This document shows positions 19,599 through 31,206 of a stretch of DNA of 64,000 nucleotides, piece after piece; position 1 is the stretch's first letter; the number at the start of each line of letters is the position of its first letter. The DNA comes from Dipteris shenzhenensis (taxonomy: Eukaryota > Polypodiophyta > Polypodiopsida > Gleicheniales): the NCBI GenBank assembly GCA_047967505.1, contig CM106540.1; one strand, 5' to 3'. Position numbers and translations under genes: made by a program. Below the pieces are notes generated by a model. That model saw nothing but the letters and a program-made list of their open reading frames with translations, had not been told where the DNA came from and searched no databases.

Positions 19599-20625
19599 CT
19601 AGCAAATCCTTTTTTTTACTATATAGAGATTGATCAAACGCTCCTTGTGGGAACTTTCGTCGTTAGCCCTCAAACCTTCGTTTAGGCTATGCTTCATCTT
19701 TTGGCAGGTGTGTAGCGATCCACTTTTTGAAATACATATGAATTGATCCTTGTTCCCATCATACAAAGGTTGCAGCAAACCTGCTAAGCACCCGGTGATA
19801 TTAGAAAATACCCAAGGAGCAACATTTGATGTTGTTCGATTTGGAGAAGTAGTGATCGTGCTAGCAAAGCCATTTGCTGTCCTTTCTTCTTTCTTCAATC
19901 TCTTGCAACCACCTTTCTTGGTTTGATCAGAAGCAGACTTTTCCAAATTCCCAGCCATTGTGCAGCCATGTTCAAGAAATTATATTGATGGAAGGAAAGA
20001 GCAGGAGACTACCAAAAGCTTTTGTCACTTCTAAGCTATTGGTGAACCTAGATTTTGACTCGGCTCACATCGTCCCACCGAGTCAATGGATAAGATTGGA
20101 GTGATGTGCCTGCGAATCAGCTAGAATTCTAGTGATGAGAGCTAAGCGCTCATTTTTGCTCCATTCGCTTTTGCGTTAGCCAATAACTTTGTGCAAAGCT
20201 GTGTTTCTATCCACGGCAAGGTTGGGAATGTCGAGAAAAAATTTAAAGATGACGAGTTTGTCGTAGTAGATGGCCAATAATTGAGGAGGGTGTTGGTTGG
20301 GGTAGTGGTCGAGAGGAGCCATTTCACAGTCTCCAATCTCCCGTTAGATGCTGCCAGGTGAAGCGGTTCCCATATTGATCACGGAGAGAAAAGATTGAAT
20401 TTGAATATCATCCCCCTGTCGGAACGGGGGCTGCTGCAAAACAGCTTGGCCAGCGTCTTGTTATTCTAGTGTCTTCTCAAGAATCCCTGTAGCTTCTGGT
20501 ACCACCTTCATCAACTCCTCCATCGCCTCCCATTCATCATGCTCGCACGCAAATGTGAGAGCTATCAGAATGTACGTTTCTTCGATCCCCTCAGCGCCAC
20601 CACCAATATCATCTAAGCAGTGCAT
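19599..20625 (-). pseudogene. Ankyrin-repeat-like gene remnant
   Basis: Minus strand, three pieces. 20625-20461 encodes a 54-residue helical segment (IALTFACEHDEWEAMEELM). Around 20350-20270 the frame reads EPLHLAASNGRLETVKWLL, a good match to the ankyrin consensus of paired helices beginning PLHLAA. After a shift, 20220-20170 reads NTALHKVIG, the start of another repeat. 19958-19599 is open for 119 codons but unrecognised. Stops and frame changes indicate decay. Ankyrin assignment rests on the two helix signatures and is moderate at best. Confidence 0.5.
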
Positions 20626-20872
20626 ACAAATTATTCGTTAGTAGTTGCAGCCTTCTTCATTACCTGCAATCTCATCATCTATCTACGATCTTTGAGCCAA
20701 ATTCTCGCTTGTAATTTGCTCAATATCATAGCTCACCTCTTGACGAGTGTTTCACCGCACACTTCGGGATTATATCTGAGCAATGCACTGTTCACTAGCA
20801 TCGTCTGGCCGAGTCAACGATCAGATGATGGGAATAGGCGGTTTCTATTTCGTCAGTGATGGGAATACGTGG

Positions 20873-20940
20873 TTGTTTTTTAGGCTTGATGGCTCTTGTT
20901 TATCCGGTTCCTATTCCATGCCATCAAGCCTAAAAAACAA
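20873..20940. repeat. Perfect inverted repeat, 21-bp arms (hairpin 1)
   Basis: Arms 20873-20893 and 20920-20940 are exactly complementary (ttgttttttaggcttgatggc), with a 26-bp loop. First of a group of related hairpin or repeat units up to 21195. Confidence 0.85.
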
Positions 20941-21072
20941 AAGCCATGGGAGGAAGATACTAAGTCTCCATGGCTCTTGTGTTAACACGTTGCTTATTCC
21001 ATGCCATCAAGCCAGAAAAACAGGAGCTTCATGGGAGGAAAATAAAAAGTCTACATGGCTCATCTTCACTTT
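20907..21072. repeat. Tandem duplication of about 83 bp
   Basis: Units near 20907-20989 and 20990-21072 share tattccatgccatcaagcc, catgggaggaa and tctccatggct (second copy tctacatggct). The first unit contains the 3' arm of hairpin 1. Confidence 0.7.
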
Positions 21073-21105
21073 ATCTTTTCTTTTTGTGCCTTTTGCAATC
21101 CTCTT

Positions 21106-21195
21106 GAAGCTCTTGTTTATGAGGCAAGAAAGCATGAAATAGGTAGCACGTTAAAGCGCTGCCTATTTCATACCTTCTTGCCTTGAAAATAAGAG
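21106..21195. ncRNA. Candidate small-RNA precursor hairpin (hairpin 3)
   Basis: Imperfect stem of about 40 bp: arm 21106-21147 (aagctcttg...gcaagaaagcatgaaatagg) pairs with 21158-21195 (cctatttcataccttcttgcc...aagagctt) around a 10-bp loop. Bulges and mismatches are of plant miRNA-precursor type. Expression is not shown; it could equally be a foldback MITE fragment. Confidence 0.35.
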
Positions 21196-21278
21196 CTTTA
21201 ACAATCATCAATGAAGGCCTTAATACTATGCCAAGAATCTCTATGACATATTGCATTATGACTAAATAAGAACCAACA

Positions 21279-21480
21279 CTATCTGAAAATGTATATCCAG
21301 CATGCATTCACACCAAATTGGTTTTTGTAGCCAACAAAGATGCCATAAATGGACTTTGGACTGAGCTTGAAATGTTTTTTTATTTTGGAATAATTGTTTA
21401 TCATAGGGTTGAACATCTTGACGTGAATATATTTTAGTGTCATACCATTGTCCTTATGGATGCTTATTTCAAAGGGTGTA
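21279..21480 (-). pseudogene. Possible integrase C-terminal fragment of a Copia-like element
   Basis: Minus strand reads CTPFEISIHKDNGMT and KSIYGIFVGYKNQ, resembling the TPYE...K-x-IFIGY segment after a Copia integrase core. Very short and isolated, so low certainty. Confidence 0.3.
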
Positions 21481-21578
21481 CATAGGTGATCAAGAAATAT
21501 GTTATTCTTGTATTTGATTTTAGGATGACAAAAAGAACTAGGAAGGTAGGCAAAAAAATGCAACAAAGGAAAGAAGAC

Positions 21579-24500
21579 ATCTCTCCCTTTTGCGTCTTCA
21601 GTAGGTGGGACTCAAGAACAAGAGAATACTATTGGTACATCATCTCCTCCAAGGGAAGAAGGAAAAGATGAGGTAGAGATGGAGGAAACAGAGGTGCATG
21701 TGGAGCTTGGAGGTAATGTTATTGGGAAATGCAGGATAGTAGATTCTGATCAGTGTCCTCGAATCCGTCTTTGTAGATTGATCCCACATGCAAGGGTTAG
21801 AGGACTATATGATGATGTATCGTCTCTGAAAAGTGCTTTCCAAGTGGTGGGTTGCCTTCTTGAAAAAGGCTCCTTTATTGTTTCAATTTGCAAGAGTGCT
21901 GGAGAAGAGCAGCTAGTAACTCATGAGATTAGTCGATAGAGTTAGGACCCCACCTAGAGGGAGGTGGATGTAGAGTTTGAGAAGGAACTTCTTGTAGGGA
22001 ATGCATTTGGATTTATGTCTGGAAAGATGTTCTTTGTATGGGAGGGAAATCATAGGACCATAGCATGGATGAATGCTATCAAGGAAAATTTTCCCACAAA
22101 CAAGAAGAGGCATATCAGGGTTGTTTGTACAATTATTGATCCAAGAAGAATAAGTGAGATTTCTATATTGGTGGGATTGCAAAGAATGAATTCATAAGTA
22201 CTATTTTTATATCAAGCACATCATTTTTTGTGTTTACATAGTACATTGTCTCCCATAATTTCATTTCAAACATATGACTTGAGATTGAATTTGTCCTTGT
22301 AGCGTAAATGAGCATGCTGTTATCAAGCCAAGTCTTAGGGACATACTAATAAATGCTCACAATATTTGTGAGTGTGATCCTAGTGTATTCTTGAAATATT
22401 TGTCCCCTACAGAAGTAAAATCTATAGAGCATTAAAGGGCTGAAGAGAGTAAGGGGAAGAAACCATGGTTTCCACTAACTAGGGGTTATCTTGCATTACT
22501 TGTATTTCAGGTATGGTTATAAACTTCTTTGGTATGTCATTCGCTCCCATCTCTTTGGTTGCTCTAACATTCCATCCTTGGTTATTCACTTCTTTGGTAT
22601 TTCAGGTATGGTTATTCACTTCTATGGTGTTTCATTCACTCCCATTTGTTTGGTTGCTCTAACATTCCATGCTTATGTAGGTTGAATATAGTACAGATCT
22701 AAAGAAGGCATTTGATAAGATATTCGGCAAAGTACTTATGGAACAAAGGGCCAAGGTGCAAGAAAGGCATAGGGTCCAGATACAAAAAATAATAGATGAC
22801 ACGATGGGAAAGGTTACATATGTTTTTTAACACTTCAAATCATTTATTTCCAACCTTTTATGGCTGGTATGCAATGATGCAACAACAGTGCACTCAATCT
22901 GAAGTTCTTTTCATGTTTGGAATGCTTGCATAGGTGCTTAACTGGATAGACCCAGGTTTGGGTGAGAGATGGTTAGAGAAGATGTTTGGTCTATGGTTTG
23001 AAGGAGTAGATTCATGTGTGAAATTGGGAAAATTGCAGCTCATTGCAAAGTCATACTTGAGACTAGAAAATAAGATAATTGTACTTTCCTTGTTAGAGGC
23101 CACTAAACCTACATGAGAAATGTATTTCCTGCCAGTTTGAGACTTGGAATATAGATTGTGAGTTGTTGTTATCATATGTTTTCTTGATTTATTTTCAGTG
23201 CTTCAATGGTGGAAGAGAACTAATTTTGTATTGAGAGAGTAATTCTTCTCTAAATTCATGAACATATGGATTAGTAAAGAGATTTTCTTGGAGAGAGTTG
23301 AAACAATGGCTATTAAAGTAATTTTGGACTTGAGCAATGCCACCGCCATGGGAGTCCCATTGGAGACCCCAAAGGATTATACTATACAACAAGTATTGAG
23401 ATCAAAAGAGGTGAAGATTGATGCTAAGAGTGGCAATAAGGGAGGAGAGGTCTTGACATGGCTGCACGCAGGGTGGTTTTCAGGTATGCTACTTTCTCTT
23501 GTGCTTATGTCCACTTTGATTTATATGTTGGCATGTCTACTTCGTTGAGCTTGTTGGTTGTTAAATTGATTCATGAACATGTGCTTTGTGAATGGATTTC
23601 ATTTCTTTTTTGCATGCTGGTTGAAAGGTATCTTGCACATTTGGTAAAGGAGAAGAAGATACATGAAATTCCCAATTTATGCAAGAATTGCCTAGAAGTT
23701 GGACATAATGCATGTATTTATCCATCTGCCATGCATAGTCTCTCTCAGTGGGAGCTAGAAAACTGTCCTTGGTGGATTTAATTCCCTAAAGGACAAGTAC
23801 TAGTTTCTTTGAAAAAAAAATAAAGGACAAGTACTAGTGAGGGAGAGGGATTTGTTCAAAACATATGGTACAGGAAAAGGAAAAGAAGAAGTTGTGGATA
23901 AAGGAAAGGAAAACTCTAGCAGGCTGAGAAAAGACAAAGACAAACAAGAACCACCTAATGAGAAAGGTAAGGATATTAATTATTTTTGTTCATTGAAAGG
24001 ATTTGGACACTATGCTTTTGTTAATGTTTTTTGTCTACTTAGATGCGGCGCCACTCAGCCCCTGCAGACAAGATAGAGATGACATAGAGGTTGCAGGTGA
24101 TCATTTGGTTTTCTAATATGTCTAGTTTTGTTGCTTGAAAAAAATTTTTAGTGTGACTGAAATAAATTTTCATCTCAGGCACAAAGCCTTCTGGAAAGGT
24201 TGTAGAAAAATATATGTTTCACAAACCACAATCTCCTGATGTTATGTTTGTATGTGGTTTCACAGCCTTATATGCATGCATGGTTGGTGATTATATAACC
24301 ATGGGCATGGACTTCACACAGGGAAATAAAAATGACAAATATGCTATCCTCCATGTCTTTTTTGTGACATTGGATAGGGACCACTTGAGGATGGGTAATA
24401 AGGTAAGATGGGATGCATATTTTATTTTGATTGATTTCCCCACTGGAGGAGAGGGGTCTCACCCCAATCTGGAATGTGTTGTTGGAGGAGCACATTCTTC

Positions 24501-25435
24501 ATGGGCTAGCAGTTGCAGCCACATCTTTGTCTGATAGTGGCTAGTTGGCATGCATATGTCCTATGGCTAGTAAGATGTACTAGCTCTACTTGAATTGTAT
24601 GTATTCTATTTTATTTCAATTGGCTCAAAATTGAATTCTTTTACTGTAGGATATTGTGTGGCTTGGATGGAGAGATTTGCTTATGTTCACTAGGGATTGG
24701 AAGTTGCGAGACGTATTGTCATCATGTGATAAACTTCCGTCTAGATATTGGAAAGAACGGGGCAGATCTCATAAGGTAAGCAATATGTTCAATATTTTTT
24801 GACATTTCGATGCTTTTTTTCAAGTGTGTTGCTATATATTGTAAAAATGGTATGTTGTAGATTTTAAATAAATTTATTCATTTGAGTTTATTTTTTGTTT
24901 GTTTTGAATCATGCTGTGATTCGATGCTATGATACTTACAAACCTTCTTCATTTCTCTAGTTTGTAATTTTGTATTCTTGTTATGCAGATGCATGTACAA
25001 GTGTTGGCTCTACTTTGTAGAGCCAAGAAGAATCCACCTTTATTTTGGGATGAGAGTGCAACTTTGTTTCAGAGGCTTTTGATTGATCCTCTGGATTATA
25101 TGTGGATGCAATATGTACCTGTAGTTGAGAGGAAAACCTTGCCGATGTCCTCTCATGTAGCCTGAGGTGGTGGGCTAGAGAGGAGTAGCTTTTTTATTGG
25201 GTGCCTTCTATCTCTTTTGTGTATTCCAGGTGGGCTTATGTTGGAGATGGGTTGTGGCACAGCTCCTCTAATGCAGGTAGGCCATGCTTCTCTTTTGATT
25301 CTGATAGCAGAATTGTGGCTAACATTGTTGAGCCACTTAAAGCAGACCATTCTGGCCAAAGGGTGAGGTTAGAGCATGACACAGATGGGCAAGAGGATAG
25401 AGTGGACCCTCTCCCAAATCCTTTTGATGAGTAGT
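21579..25435 (+). pseudogene. Multi-exon ParB-like / DNA-methyltransferase-like gene, decayed
   Basis: Exon-like segments on the plus strand: 21679-22195, 22304-22510, 22681-22815, 22935-23116, 23195-23481, 23600-23780, 23837-23968, 24180-24534, 24650-24776, 24989-25165 and 25229-25435, several with AG and GT borders. The first reads LIPHARVRGLYDDVSSLKSA and VWEGNHRTIAWMNAI; G-N-H-R in this context matches the ParB/sulfiredoxin-type box. A later one reads CFTAL-like GFTALYACMVGDYITMG and RWDAYFILIDFP. The last reads LMLEMGCGTA and, two frames on, GRPCFSFDSDSRIV, like methyltransferase motifs I and II. The order (DFP segment before motif I) would suit a permuted N4/N6 amino-methyltransferase. 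A CX2CX4H knuckle-like piece is at 23676-23710. In-frame TAG stops at 21937-21960 fit CAG-to-TAG decay. Assignment is by motif only. Confidence 0.45.
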
Positions 25436-25559
25436 ATGTTGCTGATCCTATTTCGTTTTTGATAGACATTTAGATTCTTCATTTGGTTTACATTTGTGCT
25501 CTATTTATGTGCATATGTAATCTAAATCAAAGATGACATTCATGGGTACCTTCTAATAT

Positions 25560-25768
25560 TAAAAGTTCATCTTTTGAGCACCATAGATGACTTTCCCACT
25601 TTGACTTACTATGGTTTTAAATGTATGTTTGGTTGTAGCACATTGCCATGCTATGCAGAAGAAATGGCAAAGTTCATGGGAAGAAACCGAAGATATGATA
25701 AGAGGCCTTTAGATAGGCAAAAACCGCGCAACTTCTTTGTTGATGATGAATGTGAGGAAGAGTAGAAT
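25560..25768 (+). other. Short exon-like open frame, unrecognised
   Basis: A 63-codon frame (CMFGCSTLPCYAEEMAKFMG ... DDECEEE) with an acidic end, just downstream of the ParB/methyltransferase-like remnant. It may be its last exon or chance. Confidence 0.25.
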
Positions 25769-25951
25769 ATTGTTGTGAAGTCCCCATCCAGGGGTAGTCT
25801 TGACGGGTAGGCCCCTCAAGAGTCGGCTCAATGGAAAGAAAGTCCTCTGGAGAGTACAGAGCATGACATCTCCTACGAGGGGCCCCAAGATCACGAGCTC
25901 CGTACTCTCCAAACATGTGATGTGTTGACATGTCTAATTTGGGGGGATTGG

Positions 25952-26003
25952 ACAAACACAGACACAAGCACGAAAACAAACACAAACACAAACACAAACA
26001 CAA
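25952..26003. repeat. ACAAAC microsatellite
   Basis: Repeated acaaac/cacaaa units, most regular at 25971-26003. Confidence 0.8.
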
Positions 26004-26979
26004 GAGTGGGTAAGAAGCGGAAAGACAATTTACTTAAAAGACAATACTTACACTTTACTTGAAAGGCAATTTATTACTTAAAACTCAAGTTCAATTTACT
26101 AAAACTATGAAAAGACAATTTACTTAAGACTTCATCATATATCATCATATATCTCCATAAGTTACATTACCATATGTATCCAAAAGAGTATTTATATACT
26201 AGATTTGGGTCCAAAAGAGTGTTCAGGTATAAAATTTATATCCAAAAGAGATTTCATATACCAAAATTCTCTCAAAAATAGGATTGTTAAACAAAATCTG
26301 TCTTCAAAAGAGACATTCTCCAAAATGCCAAAAGAGAGGAGGAGGTATACTGCTCTGCATTACTATCTGAGGTACTTTCCTCCTCCTCACTACTAGATGG
26401 GTCACTCGGGACCTCATCTTCCTATCATCTTTCACTTCTTCTAATATATAATTATACTCTTCTTGGACTATGTATTCATGGTCCAAGAAGACATCTACAC
26501 AAACCATTATGTTTTTTATAACTTGTCCTCCTTGCTACGTAGTCAATCGTAGTGGTCTCTCCAAAGTTTATAGAGATCTCGTAGGTTTTTTTGTGCCTCC
26601 CTCAATCCATGCCACTCCACGTGCAATCATTCAGGACTCCACCCACACCCATGCACTTCGACATTATACTTTACCCAATCTTCATCATGCATAATATCTT
26701 TTGCTCATGATCCAAGCCTATGTACTTTTCTTTACGTATACATAGGAGACACTCACAAGATAAGCATTCATATATTGGAGTATCTTGAATTGTGCTGATA
26801 TATTATTCCACAAACTTTAAAGGAGTTCCAAACACTACTAAATATGTCTGCGATGCTATACACTCATTTGTTATGCGTGTCCGTCTCCTTTTTCACTTCA
26901 TTGCTGCTCCTTCTAGATTTGGATTTTCTTTTGGTATGGTTATTGTTGGTGTGTTCTTGTGTTGCTTCATCTATCTGTG
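26004..26979. other. Non-coding spacer
   Basis: No supported gene. Several short copies of the phrase tccaaaagag at 26180-26300; otherwise nothing recognised. Confidence 0.45.
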
Positions 26980-27420
26980 TTAGCTATTGTCTTCATTACT
27001 ATAGCCATCTTCATATGCTATTGTTGTAGTTAGCTTCCTTTTTTTAATGTTCAACATTTTACATCTAGTAGTGTCAGTATGAATTAATGCCATTGGGAAT
27101 TTGTCATTTAAGATGTGCATCACATCATTAGTAGAAATGAGTGTATTTTTGCTAATGATGTCTTCCAAGGTAGTGGCCATGTCTTCTATCCAACGAGCAC
27201 TTTTACGTCTCATGGTCATGATTTTGCATGGGAAAATTAACATTTCAATATACTTTATGATGAATTGTAGTTTTTGTGGATTCCATGTGAGTTTTGTTGT
27301 TTCAAAAGGGATGTTGTTAATTTCACTTTGTGAATGACGTGTTTTGAACATGAAGAAAACATGTTGTAAGAATAAGTATTCAATGCATCTGTGATAGTTA
27401 TTATCTAACAATGCTTCCAA
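26980..27420 (-). CDS. Hypothetical open frame, 146 codons
   Basis: Opens MEALLDNNYHRCIEYLFLQH and has a basic middle (KIMTMRRKSARWIEDMATTLEDII). No domain recognised, no promoter or neighbour supports it, and the surroundings are repeats. It may be an eroded transposon exon or chance. Confidence 0.25.
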   Translation of the reverse strand: MEALLDNNYHRCIEYLFLQHVFFMFKTRHSQSEINNIPFETTKLTWNPQKLQFIIKYIEMLIFPCKIMTMRRKSARWIEDMATTLEDIISKNTLISTNDVMHILNDKFPMALIHTDTTRCKMLNIKKRKLTTTIAYEDGYSNEDNS

Positions 27421-27639
27421 GTATTGGGGAATACTTTTGAAGTTTGGGTAAAGTTATTTGAAGAGCTTAGAATTGTTGACCACATTGCACCTGCATGACA
27501 ACAAGGTAACGTGAATGTTTTTTCCATAATATAGCATGAAAATATAGAAAAATACATAGTACTTAGATGAAGAAAAAACAAAAATGGTTGTTATATTTTT
27601 CAATAAAATATAGTTTGTACATTATCTATGCTATCTAGC

Positions 27640-28395
27640 AAGTAGTCTGTTCTTCCAAGCATACTAAATGAGCTATATAGCTCATGCTATGTTCTATGTA
27701 CATTATCCCATGCTATATAGCATGCAATCTATTCTTCCAAACATAATGTAAGAGCTGTATAGCTCATACTATGTGCTATGTACATTATCTATGCTATATA
27801 GCACTCAATCTATTCTTTCGAGCCTACTGAAGGAGCTACATAGCTCATGTGTTGTACATTATCTCTTCTTATATAGTTCTTAATCTAATATTTCAAGCAT
27901 GCTAAATGAGCTATATAGATCATGCTATGTGCTATGTATAATATCCCATGCTATATAGCACTGAATCTATTCTTCCAAACATAATGTAAGAGTTATATAG
28001 CCTGGAATACTGTGTGCTATGTACATTATCTATGCTATATAGCAATCGATCTATTCTTTCAAGCCTACTGAATGAGCTATATAGCTCATGTGCCGTACAT
28101 TATCTCTGCTAGATAGTACTTAAAATCTAATATTTCAAGCATGATAAATGAGCTATATAGCTCATGCTATGTGCCATGTAGATTATCTTTGCTATATAGC
28201 ATTGAATGTAATCTTTCAAGCCTACTGAATGAGCCATATGGCTCATGCTATGTGCTGTACATTATCTCTCCTATAGTAGTCAATCTAATATTGCAAACAT
28301 ACTGAATGAGCTATATATCTCATATTGTGTGCTATATAGCACAAAACGTGCTCTATATAGCATGTTCTATATACACTATGCATTATATAGCATGT
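27640..28395. repeat. Satellite with higher-order structure (about 80-bp units)
   Basis: Units of roughly 75-85 bp share the palindromic core gagctatatagctc followed by tgctatgtacattatct and tgctatatagca. Unit ends come in three variants (ccaaacataatgtaag, caagcctactgaatg, caagcatgctaaatg) that recur in order, giving an about 240-bp higher-order repeat. Contains no gene. Confidence 0.8.
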
Positions 28396-28925
28396 GATGT
28401 GCCTAGGGCACCAACTCCCTTTAGTTAAAAAACCTATCAAAATCTTGAGTATGAGATGAATTTAACAATACGCCATGAGTAGAAATTGCTTGAATTAACA
28501 TGGTTGGGTTCTACACTAAAAGAGCTTCAAATATGTCTTTACACCTTGAAATTTAGGTAACACATGAAAAAGCTATATTAATTTGAAAAGGAGATGGGTT
28601 TTCATATTTTAGTGTATTTTTTGTTTCTCCCCCCCTCATCTAGAAGACCCCCCCCCCTCCTTGGGCCTCAGATATTATGAAAAATATGTACAAGTCTTAA
28701 AATCTTGCATATTTTTCAAGGTATATGCCTTATATTTTGTGGGAGGGGGGACATGAGATTCTCATATTTTTCCCTTACCTATTTGAAAATTTAAAGGAAA
28801 ATTTTTGCATATTCTATATGGACCTTGTCCCTCCATAACTTGGATTTTGGATAGGGGTAGTAACATAATACATATTGAGTTGGCGCCCCAAGGTGCTAGG
28901 CAACACAATTTGTGGTACATCACAA
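28396..28925. other. Non-coding spacer
   Basis: Includes a run of C and T at 28630-28670. No gene seen. Confidence 0.4.
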
Positions 28926-29200
28926 CAAGACAAAGCACCTACAGACGCACAGACAGACATGCTTCCTTAACTTAAAGAAAACTTATTTGTGCATCTATTG
29001 GTGCATCTACAGACCCGCATCTATATAACAGACAGACACATCTATAGATGTGCAAATAGATGCCCTACTAGAAATTTAAAAAAATAGACAAATGTGTATA
29101 TAGATGCCTCTACAGACGCACAAATAGATGCTTTGCTAGAAATTTTGAAGACATGTATATAAATGCGTTTATATACGTGCTTATAGATGCTCTATAGAAT
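28926..29200. repeat. Cluster of short direct and inverted repeats (atagatgc / agacgcac)
   Basis: The motif (t)atagatgc and variants of agacgcacaaatagatgc recur about ten times in both orientations. Similar motifs recur at 32090-32210 and 32610-32710. Such arrays are typical of CACTA subterminal regions bound by TNPA-type proteins, an inference. Confidence 0.5.
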
Positions 29201-29829
29201 CTTTTTTTTTAATAAAAGCAAAATTTTGTATGGTTGAACAGAATGCTGTGTATGTTGTGTATGCTATGTAGTTACAAGAATCCCATTTCCACATTGTGCA
29301 ATTCAATTCTTACAGCCAATCGCATTTTAATCGGCATGATTTCAAGCATGTCTATAGCCGACGATTACGATTCCAAATAAAACATTACAACTCCAAAACG
29401 TTTAGTTCACAAGGCATTCATTGATAGATTGTTGCACAAGGGAATTGAAAGCCAAAAAAATAAAAGGAGTGTATATTAGTTCATAGCTCAAAAAGTGCTT
29501 GTATGTACATATAGCACCGAAGCCAAGCCACATCGTGTGGCTTCAAGTACAAAAAATAAGAGGAGTATATATACAGGAGAGGCACGAAGCCAAGCCAGTG
29601 GCTTCAAGTATAAAAAAGAGTAGCTAGCACTACTTCTACAACTAATCTAAGTTCTTCGTGTCCTCGCTCTCTTCTTCGCCCCCTTCTTCACTCCCTTCTT
29701 CCTCATCTTCTCCCTCCTGATCAGCTGCAAGGTCCTGTAAACAAGGAACAACATGTATCAATGTATGAGAAATCAAACCTTTACTGACAACATTGACATT
29801 ATTTAATTACTTTCAAATACTTGGGGGGT

Positions 29830-31030
29830 GATCCAGTAGCCCAGATATACTACTCCTCAGTAATCAACCCGTAATCATAGAATTGCCTCCATGTATCTTC
29901 TCTGCGATGGTGGCGGTGTTAGGCTATCCCGATAGGAGTAGGGTACCTACCCACGATATCAAGCTGCAAGATGACACAATTTGTGGAGGGGTTAGTACAA
30001 AGAAATAACCTCCTAATAAACTACATAAACAATATAATTTGAGATCGATACTTACAAATTGAGCCTACCATGATTCAACACCCCCTACTCCAAAATGCAC
30101 GCTTTGCTCCATTTGGATCCTTCGTGCCTCCACGTGCTGCAAACTAGGGTCCACCTTCGCTGCCTTCATTGCCTTCTACCACTCACACTTATAAGCAGTG
30201 TGGGGCTGGCCCCTTGGTGTTTGACCTCCCTCAATCCTGGCAATCTCAGCTAGTGTCTGCCTCTTAAGCAAAGATCTTTTATTGCTAAGTATCGTAACAA
30301 CCTTTGACTTGGCCCATTTATTTGTGAACTGAACATTGGGGGGAGTGGGATACCTAGAGCGAACAACAGCGAGGGTCTCATCAGCCAACTTTTTTGGATG
30401 GTCTTTGTAGTGAATAAAGCAATCTCTATAATTGTTAGCAATTACAGAGTGCATGAAGGCCATGTTGTCCTTCCCCCGTGCATCCATCAAGATGCCTCCT
30501 GTCTGAGTGATGTCATAGTAAATCGTACCATCACCCTCTGGCATGTCTACATCATCTGAATCATCCCCATCCCCACCACTACCCCCCCCAAAGAAGGCTG
30601 CCATGCATCCCCCACCGCTCTCCCTACTACTATGCATGCTGCCCTGTCATGTTGAGCTAGTACGCTGGCTGCTCGTAGCTGGAGAAGCGAGTCTCGACTG
30701 CACTGGAGTACCCTAGCCACTCATAGCTAGAGAAGCGACTCTTGATGGCACAGGAGTACGTCGACAGCTCTGCGAGGCAGAAGGACCTCCTGACCATAGG
30801 GGGGAGAAGGGGCTCAGCTCTGGGCTATCTCGACTCTGTTGGGGTAATCTCAGCTAGTGTGGGATTGGGGTGGTTTGGAGTTTGTACTGCCAACTCCTGG
30901 GGGGTGTTTGTAGTACCCGTCATGTATGTGTATAACTCCACAGGAGTGGGAGGGTGCCCCAAAATGTTATATAACTCCCAAAAGATGGCATCCCGCAGAT
31001 CAAGTGAGGCTGAAGATCATAGCCACATGA
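29830..31030 (-). pseudogene. CACTA ORF1-like protein (plant transposase, Ptta/En-Spm type)
   Basis: Minus strand. The best part, 30637-30176, opens MHSSRESGGG, has an acidic Gly-rich stretch and then NNYRDCFIHYKDHPKKLADE, WAKSKVVTILSNKRSLLKR and GGQTPRGQPHTAYKCEW, resembling the charged central region of plant Ptta/En-Spm ORF1 proteins. The frame runs on with stops to 30060 and into a possible second exon (29960-29830, REDTWRQFYDYG). Upstream, 30800-30660 encodes a repeated TPV(P/Q)SR(V/L)AS unit, also with stops. It is transcribed away from the TNP2 gene, unlike classic En/Spm where both lie on one strand. Such proteins bind element ends in relatives. This copy is dead. Confidence 0.5.
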
Positions 31031-31206
31031 TGAACTAAAGAAAAAAAAAGAAGAAGATTACCATTGAGCATGCCCTTGTCATGCGATGCAAAAGAAAAAA
31101 TTGAGTGACAGCCTGACATTGAGCAAGCATTTACAGACTCCTGCATTCTTTGAATTAGAGTGACAGAAGTCTGTATCTGCTTGCTCAATGTTAGGCTATT
31201 GAAGCT
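31031..31206. other. Intergenic part of the CACTA remnant
   Basis: Holds an inverted repeat: gacagcctgacattgagcaagca (31108-31130) against tgcttgctcaatgttaggct (31180-31199). No gene. Confidence 0.5.

Noticed and set aside
27640-28395. CRISPR-like array
   Set aside because: Units are contiguous diverged satellites without unique spacers, in a plant nuclear context.
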